From Roseiarcus sp963806935 (GTDB taxonomy: Bacteria; Pseudomonadota; Alphaproteobacteria; Rhizobiales; Beijerinckiaceae), in NCBI GenBank assembly GCA_963806935.1, contig CAWEAT010000033.1, forward strand, positions 62,001-126,000: a stretch of DNA of 64,000 nt, given 5' to 3'. This document shows, piece after piece, positions 1 through 8,767 of the stretch. Both the position numbers and the translations under genes were made by a program. Below the pieces are notes generated by a model, which was not told the DNA's origin, did no database searches, and saw only the letters and a program-made list of their open reading frames with translations. The first letter of the stretch is position 1; every line of letters starts with the position of its first letter.

Positions 1-820
1 GGATATTGTTGTCCGCCGCGTATTTCGCCGCCACCCGCTCTGGCCAAGGATAGGCGTTGACGATGGCTGTTGCGCCGACAACGACGAAACAACCCACCGC
101 CGCGATCAGATATTCGGCCCACATCGGCCGTTGGGGGAAGCGGAAACGCGCCCGTCTCTGACGGCCGGCATAGAGCCCAAACACAATGGCGGCGCAGGCA
201 ATCGCACACAGCGCCCAGCTCGCGGTCGCTCCGATCGAGCCATGCGGGCCCCCGCCCATCAGCGCGAAGCGGTCGTCGAGCGGCGCGATCGTCTGGCCTG
301 TCGTCACCCACCACGCGGCGCCGCGCCAGAACAATTGACCGCCGAGCGTGACGATGAAGGCGGGGATACCGACATAGGCGACCAGCGAGCCGTGAAATGC
401 GCCGATGGCGGCGCCGATCGCGAGCGCCACGACAACGGCGATAACCCAGATCGCCGGATTGTCGAGGCCGAGATAGAGCGGCAAAATATGGACCTGGGCG
501 ACGCCAATGATGGTCGAGACGAAGCCGATGATCGATCCGACGGAAAGGTCGATATGGCGCATGACGATGATGAGCACCATCCCCGTCGCCATGATCGCGA
601 TCGATGACGTTTGTACGCTCAAATTCCAAAGGTTGCGCGGCGTGAGGAAAAGACCCTCGCCGGTCTGAACCAGCGTGTAGATGTTGAAGCCGACCCAGAT
701 CAGCGCCAGAGCGCCGATCATGCCGATCATTCGGGTGTCGACCTCAGTGGCTCTGAGCAACCTTCGGATGGCCGGCTCGCTCGAAGCCGCGCTGGTCGCG
801 CTTGGGGCCGCAGAGGTCAT
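1..820 (-). CDS. xylH: Xylose-type sugar ABC transporter permease (partial, runs off the window)
   Basis: This is an inner-membrane permease that would form the channel for a pentose bound by the periplasmic protein encoded just upstream. Translation from an ATG at 820 gives a cytoplasmic lead (MTSAAPSATSAASSEPAIRR) and then hydrophobic spans. The BPD_transp_2 (ribose/xylose) signature MRHIDLSVGSIIGF follows, then VTLGGQLFWRGAAWW. A gap of about 125 bp with a stem-loop separates it from xylF, so the two form one minus-strand operon. The 3' part lies beyond base 1, where xylG might also be. The family is clear; xylose as substrate is inferred from the XylF-like neighbour. Confidence 0.85.
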   Translation of the reverse strand, partial: MTSAAPSATSAASSEPAIRRLLRATEVDTRMIGMIGALALIWVGFNIYTLVQTGEGLFLTPRNLWNLSVQTSSIAIMATGMVLIIVMRHIDLSVGSIIGFVSTIIGVAQVHILPLYLGLDNPAIWVIAVVVALAIGAAIGAFHGSLVAYVGIPAFIVTLGGQLFWRGAAWWVTTGQTIAPLDDRFALMGGGPHGSIGATASWALCAIACAAIVFGLYAGRQRRARFRFPQRPMWAEYLIAAVGCFVVVGATAIVNAYPWPERVAAKYAADNNI

Positions 821-883
821 GCTCCCTCCCGAACTTCATCCTTGAGCCGCCGCCTTAAGACGGCATGCGGCGCGCAGCAGAAA

Positions 884-918
884 GCCGCGCCGCCTTGCAA
901 ACGGCGCGGCCTTCTTTT
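884..918. terminator. Stem-loop between xylF and xylH (attenuator or partial terminator)
   Basis: A perfect 9-bp stem (GCCGCGCCG at 884-892 with CGGCGCGGC at 902-910) closes a 9-base loop. A T-rich run (CTTCTTTT) follows on the plus strand. On the transcribed minus strand the stem is followed by TTTCTG, a weaker U tract. It sits just after the binding-protein gene. Such hairpins often stabilise the upstream message and lower permease expression in sugar ABC operons. The regulatory role is inferred. Confidence 0.5.
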
Positions 919-945
919 GTTTCACTCGATTGAGATACGGTCAAC

Positions 946-1996
946 TCACTTGCAGAAAGGCGTCATCTCCGGCTTTACCCCGGCGCAGACTTCCGCCTTC
1001 GTAATCCACCCCTTGTCGACAATCACGTTCAGGTTGTCTTTGGTGATCGGGAGCGGAGTGAGGAGGATGCCGTTGACCTTCACGCCCTTAGCCCCGCCGG
1101 TGAACGGCTTGACGTCCGGGATGGCCGTCATCTTCTTGCCGTTGCCGAGTTCGACGGCCGCATCGCCCGCTGTCTTGCCGAGATCGCGCGCGTCTTTCCA
1201 GATCGACACTGTCTGCGTGCCAAGCGCGATGCGATTGATCGCCGCGTGGTCGCCGTCCTGGCCTGACACCGGCACTGAACCCGCCATTCCCTGCGCGGCC
1301 AGCGCGGCGACAACGCCGCCGGCCATTCCGTCGTTCTCCGAGACCACCGCATCGACCTTGTTGTTATTCTTGGTGAGGATCTGCTCCATGTTCTTCTGCG
1401 CGTTGTCTGGCTTCCAGCCGTCGGTGTAGAGATTCGCCAACGTTCTTGATCTTGCCGGCTGTCATCGCCGGCTTGAGAACTTCGGTGATGCCGGAGAAGA
1501 GGAAATCCGCATTCGGGTCGCCCTTGTCGCCCTTGATAAATGCGTAGTTGCCCGCTGGCTTGGCGGCCAGGATCGCTTTCGCCATCATGCGGCCGACGCC
1601 GACGTTGTCGAAAGTGATGTAAAGCACGTTCGGGCTCTCGATCAGGCGGTCATAGGCGATGACCGGGATGCCTTCGTCCGACGCCTTCTTGACCGCCGGC
1701 AGAATCGCTTCCGAGTCCATCGCGAGGATGACCAGCACGTTCGCGCCCTTCGAGATCAGGCTTTCGACGTCGGTCAGCTGCTTTGTCGGCGAGCCTTGTG
1801 CGTCAGCCGAGATGTACTTCGCGCCATGCGCATCGAGCGCCTTCTTGATCGCCGCCTCATCGGTCTTCCAACGCTCTTCCTGGAAATTCGACCACGAGAC
1901 GCCAACAGTGAGGTCTTTCGCCATCGCGGTGAGCGACGTCAGGCCGACGGACGCCAGTAGCGCCGCCCCCAACACCAATGTTTTCGCAGTTTTCAT
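946..1996 (-). pseudogene. xylF: D-xylose ABC transporter substrate-binding protein, frameshifted
   Basis: This is a periplasmic sugar-binding protein with an N-terminal signal peptide (MKTAKTLVLGAALLASVG, cleavage near AMA-KD). The body matches the XylF family: a VGVSWSNFQEERWKTDE strand, VLVILAMDSEAI, VIAYDRLI, and in the second part VVSENDGMAGGVV and VSGQDGDHAAINRI. Two overlapping frames encode the two halves. The first reads to KIKNVGE, and the second resumes at ANLYTDGW near 1440. The shift lies at about 1434-1441. Repaired, the protein would be about 350 residues, normal for XylF. It is followed by xylH and preceded by a LacI regulator. Whether the break is real or an error is unknown. 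Confidence 0.85.
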
Positions 1997-2036
1997 TGTT
2001 TTCCTCCACTTGAGGTCCTTCAGGGACCGACTAAAA

Positions 2037-2049
2037 GCTTCTTTGAAGC
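2037..2049. promoter_or_regulatory. Candidate operator upstream of xylF
   Basis: A 13-base inverted repeat (GCTTC, TTT, GAAGC) lies about 40 bp upstream of the xylF start, between it and the end of the LacI-family gene. LacI-type regulators bind short palindromes in such places. A second small inverted repeat (GGTCC/GGACC) occurs near 2014-2026. Neither has been tested, and the match to a LacI operator consensus is loose. Confidence 0.25.
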
Positions 2050-2143
2050 GCTGTCTGAGCGAGCGGTCGGGCGGCGCATCACCACTTTCCCCTCGATCGC
2101 GCGCCAGCGCAACTGGACAAGAGTCGTATAAGAAGACCCGAAT

Positions 2144-3175
2144 TCAGGGCAAATTGTCCCTCATCACGATATCAATGCGGATCTTTTCCTGCTCAGCAAG
2201 GATCGGCTCGCCGCGGATCAGCGACAAAAGGACGCGCATTGCGGACCTCGCCTCGTGGCCAGGGTCCTGGGCGACCACGGCGTCCATCACGCCGCGCAGA
2301 AGGCATCTGCGGGTGACGTTGGACAGATCATGCCCGATGAAGGTTATGGCCAACTCCCGGCCCGCATCTGTGATCGCCTTGGCCACGCCCGGAACGCCCG
2401 CTCCGACATTGTAGACGCCGATCAGATCAGGATGATCGTCGATTAACCTCATCATGAGGGCTTCGCTCTCACCGTCATGATCGCTTCCCTCAACCGGACT
2501 TAGAACGCCGAGGTGCGGATGCTCCAAACTCATCACCTGGTTGAAGCCGAAAATTCGCTCCGCGTGATCGCGGAGGGACTGGGAGCCTGCGATGACGCCG
2601 ATCTTCCCCGACTGATTGCGAGCGAACCGTCCCATCAGCGAGCCGGCCGTTCGCCCGGCGGCGACATTGTCAATGCCAATGTAGTGATGACGTCGAGAGC
2701 CGGGCACATCGGATACGAGCGTGACAACGTAGGTTCCGCCGGCGACGAGATCATCTATGGCCGCACGGACGCTTTGGTGGTCGAGCGCCACCACGGCGAC
2801 GCCGTCGTAGCGCCCGGCCAAGGATTCCAGGGTCCGCGCGAGCGCCGCCGGGTTGAAGACATTGGTCTTCGTCGTCTCCAATGTCGCCCGTCGCGCCCTC
2901 AGCCAGCCCGACATCTCGGCGACATGATCGAGAATCATCGACATGAAGACGTTCGAGCCTTCCGGCATCACGAAGGCGAGCCGGCTTGCGCGGTTCTTTG
3001 CCAATTCTGCGCCCGCGGCGAATGGACGAAATCCATGCCGGTCTATTGCTTCCCGAACCCGACGCGCAGTCTCCTCCCGGACGCCGGCCCGGCCATGCAA
3101 CACACGATCGAGGGTCGCCACGCTGACGCCTGCCTCCCGAGCGATGTCCTTCAGAGTGAGATGGCTTGCCGCCAT
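2144..3175 (-). CDS. LacI-family transcriptional regulator
   Basis: This is a DNA-binding repressor or activator with an N-terminal LacI helix-turn-helix (LTLKDIAREAGVSVATLDRV, then the hinge helix region) and a periplasmic-binding-protein-like sensor domain. The sensor contains VVALDHQSVRAAI, HHYIGIDNVAAGRTAGSLMG and IGVYNVGAGVPGV. I chose the ATG at 3175 because LacI proteins start only a few residues before the helix-turn-helix. In-frame ATGs at 3186 and 3196 are also possible. The gene lies directly upstream of, and in the same direction as, xylF-xylH, so it is likely the local regulator responding to the transported sugar. The ligand is inferred. Confidence 0.88.
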   Translation of the reverse strand: MAASHLTLKDIAREAGVSVATLDRVLHGRAGVREETARRVREAIDRHGFRPFAAGAELAKNRASRLAFVMPEGSNVFMSMILDHVAEMSGWLRARRATLETTKTNVFNPAALARTLESLAGRYDGVAVVALDHQSVRAAIDDLVAGGTYVVTLVSDVPGSRRHHYIGIDNVAAGRTAGSLMGRFARNQSGKIGVIAGSQSLRDHAERIFGFNQVMSLEHPHLGVLSPVEGSDHDGESEALMMRLIDDHPDLIGVYNVGAGVPGVAKAITDAGRELAITFIGHDLSNVTRRCLLRGVMDAVVAQDPGHEARSAMRVLLSLIRGEPILAEQEKIRIDIVMRDNLP

Positions 3176-3340
3176 ATCGCTACACATTGAGCGCATATCC
3201 GTAGCATCACCGCTGAGGGACGCAACTCAAATCTTGAGGGCATTCGCGCTTCGAAGCCGCGTTCCCGCTTGCGAGAGCCACTGCGATCGTGACAAAAGGC
3301 GAATAACGATCCGCCGCAGGAGCGGCGAGGCGCGAGGGAA

Positions 3341-4759
3341 ATGAAACGAAGTCGGGGAGTGGTTTTCGCGTTTGCCAGTCTGGCCGCCGCCGGGGTCGCG
3401 TTCGGCGGCAGCTGGGACGAGCGGGTCTTCGAGCCCGGCTCACATCTCGATTTCAATGCAATCGCGTCTGCGGGCCCATCAGCCCTGCCCGCCCTCATCG
3501 ACCGCGGGCGGGTGCTGTTTAAGGCGAAATTCACCACCGCCGACGGCGCGGGGCGGCCAAAGGCGACCCAGGCGATCATTCCGACCAAGGTCAAGAATGG
3601 CGTCAACCCTCCCTTCAGCCGCACCAGCGGGCCTGATTCCAACTCCTGTTTCGGCTGCCACAACGATCCGGTTGAGGGCGGCGCGGGCGACGATGTCGCC
3701 AACGTGTTTGTATCGGAAGGGTTCGAAAGCGCCCAGTTCGATTCGATCGACCCGTCGTTCTCGAGCGAGCGGCGTACGATCGCGCTGATGGGCGCGGGCC
3801 TGATCGAGCTTCTGGCGCGCGAGATGACCGCCGACTTGCAGGCGATACGCGCCGCGGTGGTCGCAGAAGCCTGCGCGACGGGCAAGGACGCGCCTGCGGA
3901 CCTAGTGACAAAGGGCGTACGGTTCGGCTCGATTGTCGCCCACCCGAACGGCATCGTCGACCTCGACGCCATAGAGGGCGTCGACTCCGACCTCATCGTC
4001 AGGCCGTTCAGCCGCAAGGGCGTGTTCACGTCGCTCCGACAATTCACCATCAATGCGCTCAACATCCACCACGGCATGGAGGCGGTCGAACGCTTCGGCA
4101 TCCGATGGACCGGCAGCCACGATTTTGCCGAGAGCGGGGTGCCCGACGCGATCACCGACGGCGACGTCTCGGCCCTGGTCGCGTTCCAGGCGACCTTGCC
4201 CCCGCCGACGGTCAAGGCCAATCTGCCCGCCGACTGGCGACAGGCGGCGAGCGAGGGCGCGAAGACTTTCAACGAGATCGGCTGCGCATCGTGCCACATG
4301 GAGACCTTGCCGCTGAAGTCGCTCATGTTCACCGATCCGGCGCCCTACGACATGGCTGGAACGCTGCGCTCGGGCGAGGTCAAGGAGCCGATCCGCATCG
4401 ATCTTGCCGCCCTTCCGTTCGCCAAGACGCTGAAGCGGAACGACAAGGGCGAGTGGCTCATCCCCCTTTACAGCGATCTCAAGCGCCATCTCATCGTCGA
4501 CGAGACGGTCAACGCGCTCGGCAACGAATTGCAGGCGCAGCGTTTCGTCGAGCGCGACGTGTTCCTGACGCCGCGGTTGTGGGGCGTCGGCTCGACCGCG
4601 CCCTACGGCCATAACGGCGCCTTTCGCATGCTCGACGAAATCATCGTCGCGCACGGCGGCGACGCCCGCTTTTCGCGTGACGCCTATCTTGCGCTTGATC
4701 CGCCCAAGCGCGACGGCGTTGTCGCCTTCCTGCGGTCGCTGGTCATCGAGGCGCCGTGA
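3341..4759 (+). CDS. Exported di-heme oxidoreductase (DUF1111/DHOR family)
   Basis: This is a predicted periplasmic c-type cytochrome of 472 residues. An N-terminal signal peptide (about residues 1-22, KRSRGVVFAFASLAAAGVA) is followed by two CXXCH heme c motifs: CFGCH at 103-107 and CASCH at 315-319. A C-terminal block, APYGHNGAFRMLDEIIVAHGG (about 420-440), matches the His/Gly-rich end typical of the 'putative thiol oxidoreductase' DHOR family (DUF1111). The start is supported by a GAGGGA Shine-Dalgarno before ATG 3341. The stop overlaps the start of the next gene, so the two are translationally coupled. The reaction and electron partner of this family are not settled. The heme motifs are seen; a redox role is inferred. 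Confidence 0.85.
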   Translation: MKRSRGVVFAFASLAAAGVAFGGSWDERVFEPGSHLDFNAIASAGPSALPALIDRGRVLFKAKFTTADGAGRPKATQAIIPTKVKNGVNPPFSRTSGPDSNSCFGCHNDPVEGGAGDDVANVFVSEGFESAQFDSIDPSFSSERRTIALMGAGLIELLAREMTADLQAIRAAVVAEACATGKDAPADLVTKGVRFGSIVAHPNGIVDLDAIEGVDSDLIVRPFSRKGVFTSLRQFTINALNIHHGMEAVERFGIRWTGSHDFAESGVPDAITDGDVSALVAFQATLPPPTVKANLPADWRQAASEGAKTFNEIGCASCHMETLPLKSLMFTDPAPYDMAGTLRSGEVKEPIRIDLAALPFAKTLKRNDKGEWLIPLYSDLKRHLIVDETVNALGNELQAQRFVERDVFLTPRLWGVGSTAPYGHNGAFRMLDEIIVAHGGDARFSRDAYLALDPPKRDGVVAFLRSLVIEAP

Positions 4760-6414
4760 TGCGGATCATCGCCTGCGTTCTCGCCTTCCTGGTCGGCGTC
4801 GCCGCAGCGCGCGCCGCCGACGACCGGCAACGGCCGCTCGGCGATATCCCCGTCATGCACGAGGAGGCCGAGGCGGCGGGGATTCACAGCCTTTACGACG
4901 GTCCGTGGGAGTTCTTTGTCGGCGGCGGCGGGGCCGCGTTAGACTGCGATGGGTCAGGCTTTCCTTCGGTGTTCCTGGCCGGGGGCAAGAATCCGGCGCG
5001 ACTCTTCGTCAACCGCTCGCGCTCGGGCGGCTCGCTCCGCTTCGAGGAGAAGCCGCTCGATATTGGCGCCGATCCCAAACTGCTCGAGAACGTCATCGGC
5101 GCCTATCCGATCGACATCTCGGGCGACGGGCACATGGATCTTTTCGTGCTCAAGGTCGGGGGCAACCTCCTGCTCAAGGGCGGACCGGACTGCACGTTCA
5201 CGCTCGCCAACCACGAATGGAATTTCGACGGCGATCCCGGCTGGACGACGGCGTTCGCCGCCGAGTGGGAGCCGGGGCAGAAGTTCCCGACGCTGGCGAT
5301 CGGCCATTATGTCGACCGCAACGCGCCGGGTTCGCCGTGGGGCACATGTGAGGAGAACTCGCTCTACCGTCCGCAACCCGGCGACAAGCCAGATTACTCA
5401 GTGCGCACGCCGCTCGCGCCCGGCTTCTGCGCCCTTTCGATGCTTTTCACGGACTGGAACAAGTCGGGCGCTCCATCGCTCCGGGTCTCCAACGACCGGC
5501 AATATTACCGCGGCGGCGAAGAGCAGATGTGGCGGATCGACCCGGGCAAGACGCCCCGCCTCTATACCCGCGCCGACGGCTGGAGGCATCTTTCGATCTA
5601 CGGCATGGGCATCGCCGAGGGCGATCTCGACGGCTCCGGCTACCCGGAGTATTTCCTCACCTCGATGGGGGACGAAAAGCTGCAGAAGCTCGATCCCGAG
5701 GGAGGCGACCGCGGCGAGGCGCCCATCTATCGCGACATCGCGGGCCAGGTCGGAGCGACCGCGCATATTCCCTATGCGGGCGGCGACAAGCGGCCTTCGA
5801 CCGCCTGGCACGCCGAATTCGCCGACTTCAATAACGCTGGGCTCCTCGACATCTTCGTCTCCAAGGGCAATCTCGAGCAGATGCCGGACTTCGCCGCCTA
5901 CGATCCGAGCAATCTTCTGATGGGCCAATGGAACGGCAAATTCGCCGAGGCCGGCGACGAAGCTGGAATCGCCAACGGGCTCAAGGGTCGTGGGGCGCTG
6001 GTCGCCGACTTCAACCTCGATGGGCGGCTCGACATCCTGCAGGTCAATCGCGGCTCGAACGTCTCGCTTTACCGTAACCTCGGGGCCAAGAACGGCGAAG
6101 ACCCGCCGCTGCCGATGGGCAACTGGAGCGAGATCAAACTCGTTGAGCCGAACCCCAACCGCAACGCAGTCGGGGCCCGGATTACGATCAGGACCGGAAC
6201 CCGCAGCCAGACCCGCTTCGTCGACATCGGCGGCGGCGACGCCTCGGGCCACGCTGGCTTCATCCATGTCGGCCTTGGCACGGCCGAGCGGGCCGAGATC
6301 CGGGTGCAGTGGCCCGACGGCGAGCACAGCCCCGGTTACCGCGTATTCGCCAACCAGTTCGTGGTCATCGACCGCACGAAGCCACAGGCCGCCTATTGGT
6401 ATCCTCCGCGCTGA
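4759..6414 (+). CDS. Exported FG-GAP/ASPIC-UnbV repeat protein (CRTAC1-like)
   Basis: This protein of about 551 residues has a signal peptide (MRIIACVLAFLVGVAAARA) and several FG-GAP-type calcium-binding beta-propeller repeats. Examples are ALDCDGSGFPSVFLAGG, PIDISGDGHMDLFVL, EGDLDGSGYPEYFLTSMG, FADFNNAGLLDIFVSKG and VADFNLDGRLDILQVNRG. A C-terminal ASPIC/UnbV domain follows (from about NAVGARITIR to VQWPDGEHSPGYRV). I prefer ATG 4759 over the GTG one codon earlier. It overlaps the TGA of the di-heme gene by one base, which suggests coupled translation and a joint job in the periplasm or at the surface. Such proteins bind partners or glycans through the propeller. A specific function is not known. 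Confidence 0.85.
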   Translation: MRIIACVLAFLVGVAAARAADDRQRPLGDIPVMHEEAEAAGIHSLYDGPWEFFVGGGGAALDCDGSGFPSVFLAGGKNPARLFVNRSRSGGSLRFEEKPLDIGADPKLLENVIGAYPIDISGDGHMDLFVLKVGGNLLLKGGPDCTFTLANHEWNFDGDPGWTTAFAAEWEPGQKFPTLAIGHYVDRNAPGSPWGTCEENSLYRPQPGDKPDYSVRTPLAPGFCALSMLFTDWNKSGAPSLRVSNDRQYYRGGEEQMWRIDPGKTPRLYTRADGWRHLSIYGMGIAEGDLDGSGYPEYFLTSMGDEKLQKLDPEGGDRGEAPIYRDIAGQVGATAHIPYAGGDKRPSTAWHAEFADFNNAGLLDIFVSKGNLEQMPDFAAYDPSNLLMGQWNGKFAEAGDEAGIANGLKGRGALVADFNLDGRLDILQVNRGSNVSLYRNLGAKNGEDPPLPMGNWSEIKLVEPNPNRNAVGARITIRTGTRSQTRFVDIGGGDASGHAGFIHVGLGTAERAEIRVQWPDGEHSPGYRVFANQFVVIDRTKPQAAYWYPPR

Positions 6415-6465
6415 ACGCAGATAACCGGAACAACCGGGCCGCCGCGCTTACCCACGGAACGCGCG

Positions 6466-8574
6466 TCACCGCCGGCGTGCGGGTTTGGGGGCGGGTCGTC
6501 TCGTGTTCGCCGACGCTGACCGCGCGCGGACCGACTTCAGTCTTGAGCGCGCGCGCTTCGCGGGACGAGGCTTCCTCGCCGCAGTCCTCTTGTCGAGGGT
6601 CCTTTTTGCCACGCCCTTTCGCGGCGGACGCTTCGCCACCGAAGCGGCGCCTCCCCGCGCAGAAGCGCCTCTCCTCGCCACGGTCCCTGCGGATGCGCTG
6701 GGTCGGGGCGGCTTGCCCGCATGCGGCGATGGCCCGGTCGCGGTCGCGGCGCGCACTTGCGAGCCTCCGGACGCCGGGGCCGCCGCCGGCTGGCCGCCGG
6801 CCGCAGGGGCGGACGCGCCTTCTCCCAGCCAGAACCTTATCTCTGCGAGTTCGTCGCCGGCGAGATAACCGTCTTGCCATGTCGCGTTGTCGACCGGGCC
6901 GTGCCACACCTGCGGATCCTTGGCGTGGGCGTCGACGTAGGTGTTCCAGCGATAAGTCTGGTAAATCGCGATGATATTGGCGGCGTAAGATGCGGCGAGC
7001 GGCGCGTTGCCCTCCACGATCATCATATTGTCATCGTTCTTGGTCGAGGCTTTGTAGCCGAGATTGTGCGAGCCGGTGATGACGACCGGCTTCTTGCCAA
7101 ACGGGTCGACGACGATCACCTTGCTATGCACGTGCACGCCTTGGTTCATCACCTCGCTGGCCCAGGCGTGGAAGGCGTCTTTGATCGCCTTGGGCACCAT
7201 CAACTCCGCCGGAACGGGAATCGGGGCCGTCTTGCCGCTCGCATAAAGCTTCACCGGACTCGGATTAGCCGGATCGACAGCCACGGCCTTGCCTGGCGTT
7301 GCCGGGCCCTGGGTGGTCAGGCCCGCAATCTCCTGGTTGACGACGCCGTGGATATAGAGACCGCCGTCGTAGTTCGGCGTTCCGGGCTGATGCCGGGCTA
7401 GAATGTTCTGCAGGAGTGTCCACTGCTCCGGCTTGTCGTCCGGCTCGAATACGCCCGGATTGAAGAATAGGAACAGAATGCCTTGCTCGGCGCCATCGAT
7501 AAGCTGGCGCGCATAATCGAGATCCTCGCCCTTGTCGGTTGGCGCGAACCACTGCGTGACCGTCCCGCCATCGACGGCGAAGGATTGGGACTTCGAGTTC
7601 GCCGCCATGAGGGATTGGGGATAGGCGCTCCCCGCGGCCTTGAGCAAATTCCATTGATTGATAAAGAACGCCCCCAGGTTCGGGTCGTCGACGACGATGC
7701 CGTTGTTGGCCTGGGTGCACAGTCCGGTCATCGTCCAGTTCGTGCTGCCGGAAAGAACGCGTTGCGGCTTGCCGGCCGAATCGCAGGCAACGACGAATTT
7801 GTTGTGCGCAAAATGTCCTTGCCCGACCAGGCGGTCGTGCAGGTCGACCTTGCCGCGCAACTGCGCCCGCACCGTGCTGTTCTCGTCAGGTTTCTTCGAA
7901 TTGAAGGCGCCGTTGGCGAGGATAAGGTGGCATTTCTGCCCGAGCGCCGCGAGCCTCGGGATCAATTCCGGATCGTTCAGCTCGTAGAGCGCCGCGTAAA
8001 TCTCGCCGCCATTCTTTTTGACGTCGTCGAGCAGATCGAGCAATTGCGGGCGAAGCAACCCGCCAAGCGCATTGCGCAGCGCGTTGCCGGGTTCGGCGAT
8101 GAGGCTGTCGAGCTTGGCGCTTTTACCGACCGTCGCGAGCGCGCGCGCAACCCACTGCGCCGAAACGATGCCTTTGTTGAAATAGGCGCAGACATGCGCC
8201 GACGCCTGCCCGGTAATGGTCATCGGCGGCGTCTGCGCGCTCGCGTCAGCGAGAGAGAGCGACAGGCGGCCCTGGTCTGGTCCGACAACTGGGACGATCG
8301 AATATTGAACCACATCGCCGGGGTCGACCAGATAGTCCCACCACATGTACCGTTGAAGCGGAAACTTCCACGGCGCGGTTGGATCGAGCTTGTCGGCGTC
8401 GGAAAATCCGACAAAGCCGTGCAGATAACTGTCCCGCGCCGGCCCTCCCCCGTTCGGTTTCAATGTTCGGTGAATCGTGAAGCCGCGGCAGTCCGGAATT
8501 GCTTTCTCATCCGAGGGCGCCCAGACAAGACATGTATGGTCTCCGTTGTCGTAGACCTTGAGTTCAATCGTCAT
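6466..8574 (-). CDS. Phospholipase D-like protein with a histone H1-like basic tail
   Basis: This 702-residue protein has no signal peptide. It carries two phospholipase D-type half-sites. The second is canonical HxKx4D (HSKVIVVD, followed by TGSHN). The first is HNKFVVACD, with one extra residue between Lys and Asp, followed by SGSTNWT. PLD folds hydrolyse phosphodiesters in lipids or nucleic acids. The last 110 residues or so are low-complexity Ala/Arg/Lys/Pro sequence (GVAKRTLDKRTAARKPRPAK and similar) resembling bacterial histone H1-like tails. This would favour binding to DNA or RNA, so a nuclease is plausible. The neighbours are unrelated, and the FG-GAP gene converges on it. The PLD call is firm; the substrate is inferred. 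Confidence 0.8.
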   Translation of the reverse strand: MTIELKVYDNGDHTCLVWAPSDEKAIPDCRGFTIHRTLKPNGGGPARDSYLHGFVGFSDADKLDPTAPWKFPLQRYMWWDYLVDPGDVVQYSIVPVVGPDQGRLSLSLADASAQTPPMTITGQASAHVCAYFNKGIVSAQWVARALATVGKSAKLDSLIAEPGNALRNALGGLLRPQLLDLLDDVKKNGGEIYAALYELNDPELIPRLAALGQKCHLILANGAFNSKKPDENSTVRAQLRGKVDLHDRLVGQGHFAHNKFVVACDSAGKPQRVLSGSTNWTMTGLCTQANNGIVVDDPNLGAFFINQWNLLKAAGSAYPQSLMAANSKSQSFAVDGGTVTQWFAPTDKGEDLDYARQLIDGAEQGILFLFFNPGVFEPDDKPEQWTLLQNILARHQPGTPNYDGGLYIHGVVNQEIAGLTTQGPATPGKAVAVDPANPSPVKLYASGKTAPIPVPAELMVPKAIKDAFHAWASEVMNQGVHVHSKVIVVDPFGKKPVVITGSHNLGYKASTKNDDNMMIVEGNAPLAASYAANIIAIYQTYRWNTYVDAHAKDPQVWHGPVDNATWQDGYLAGDELAEIRFWLGEGASAPAAGGQPAAAPASGGSQVRAATATGPSPHAGKPPRPSASAGTVARRGASARGGAASVAKRPPRKGVAKRTLDKRTAARKPRPAKRARSRLKSVRARSASANTRRPAPKPARRR

Positions 8575-8767
8575 CGCGGTCCTCCCGCAAAATTAAATTT
8601 GCTCTAATGGAACGTCGCGCCCTGCCGACAGGTCGCCCGCTCTCGCTTGACTAGAAACTCGGCTGGAAGTTGTCTGTGACCCCGGTCACACCGCGACCGA
8701 GACGCGGCAGGACGACTTCGGCGAAATGGGCTCACGACCGGGAGGAATCCGTCGCGGTCGGCCGACT
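8575..8767. other. Intergenic region between the PLD gene and the hybrid kinase gene
   Basis: This 193-bp stretch should hold the promoter of the minus-strand PLD gene and the 3' flank of the kinase gene. I see no RNA gene, clear terminator or repeat in it. Confidence 0.3.

Noticed and set aside
70..820. Long plus-strand open frames opposite the xylH permease gene
   Set aside because: They are Arg/Asp/Glu-rich, have no recognisable domain, and lie opposite a clear permease. They are typical antisense shadows in GC-rich DNA.
3151..4332. Minus-strand open frame of 393 codons opposite the di-heme gene
   Set aside because: It has no family-like motifs and is antisense to two clear CXXCH motifs. 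High GC keeps antisense frames open.
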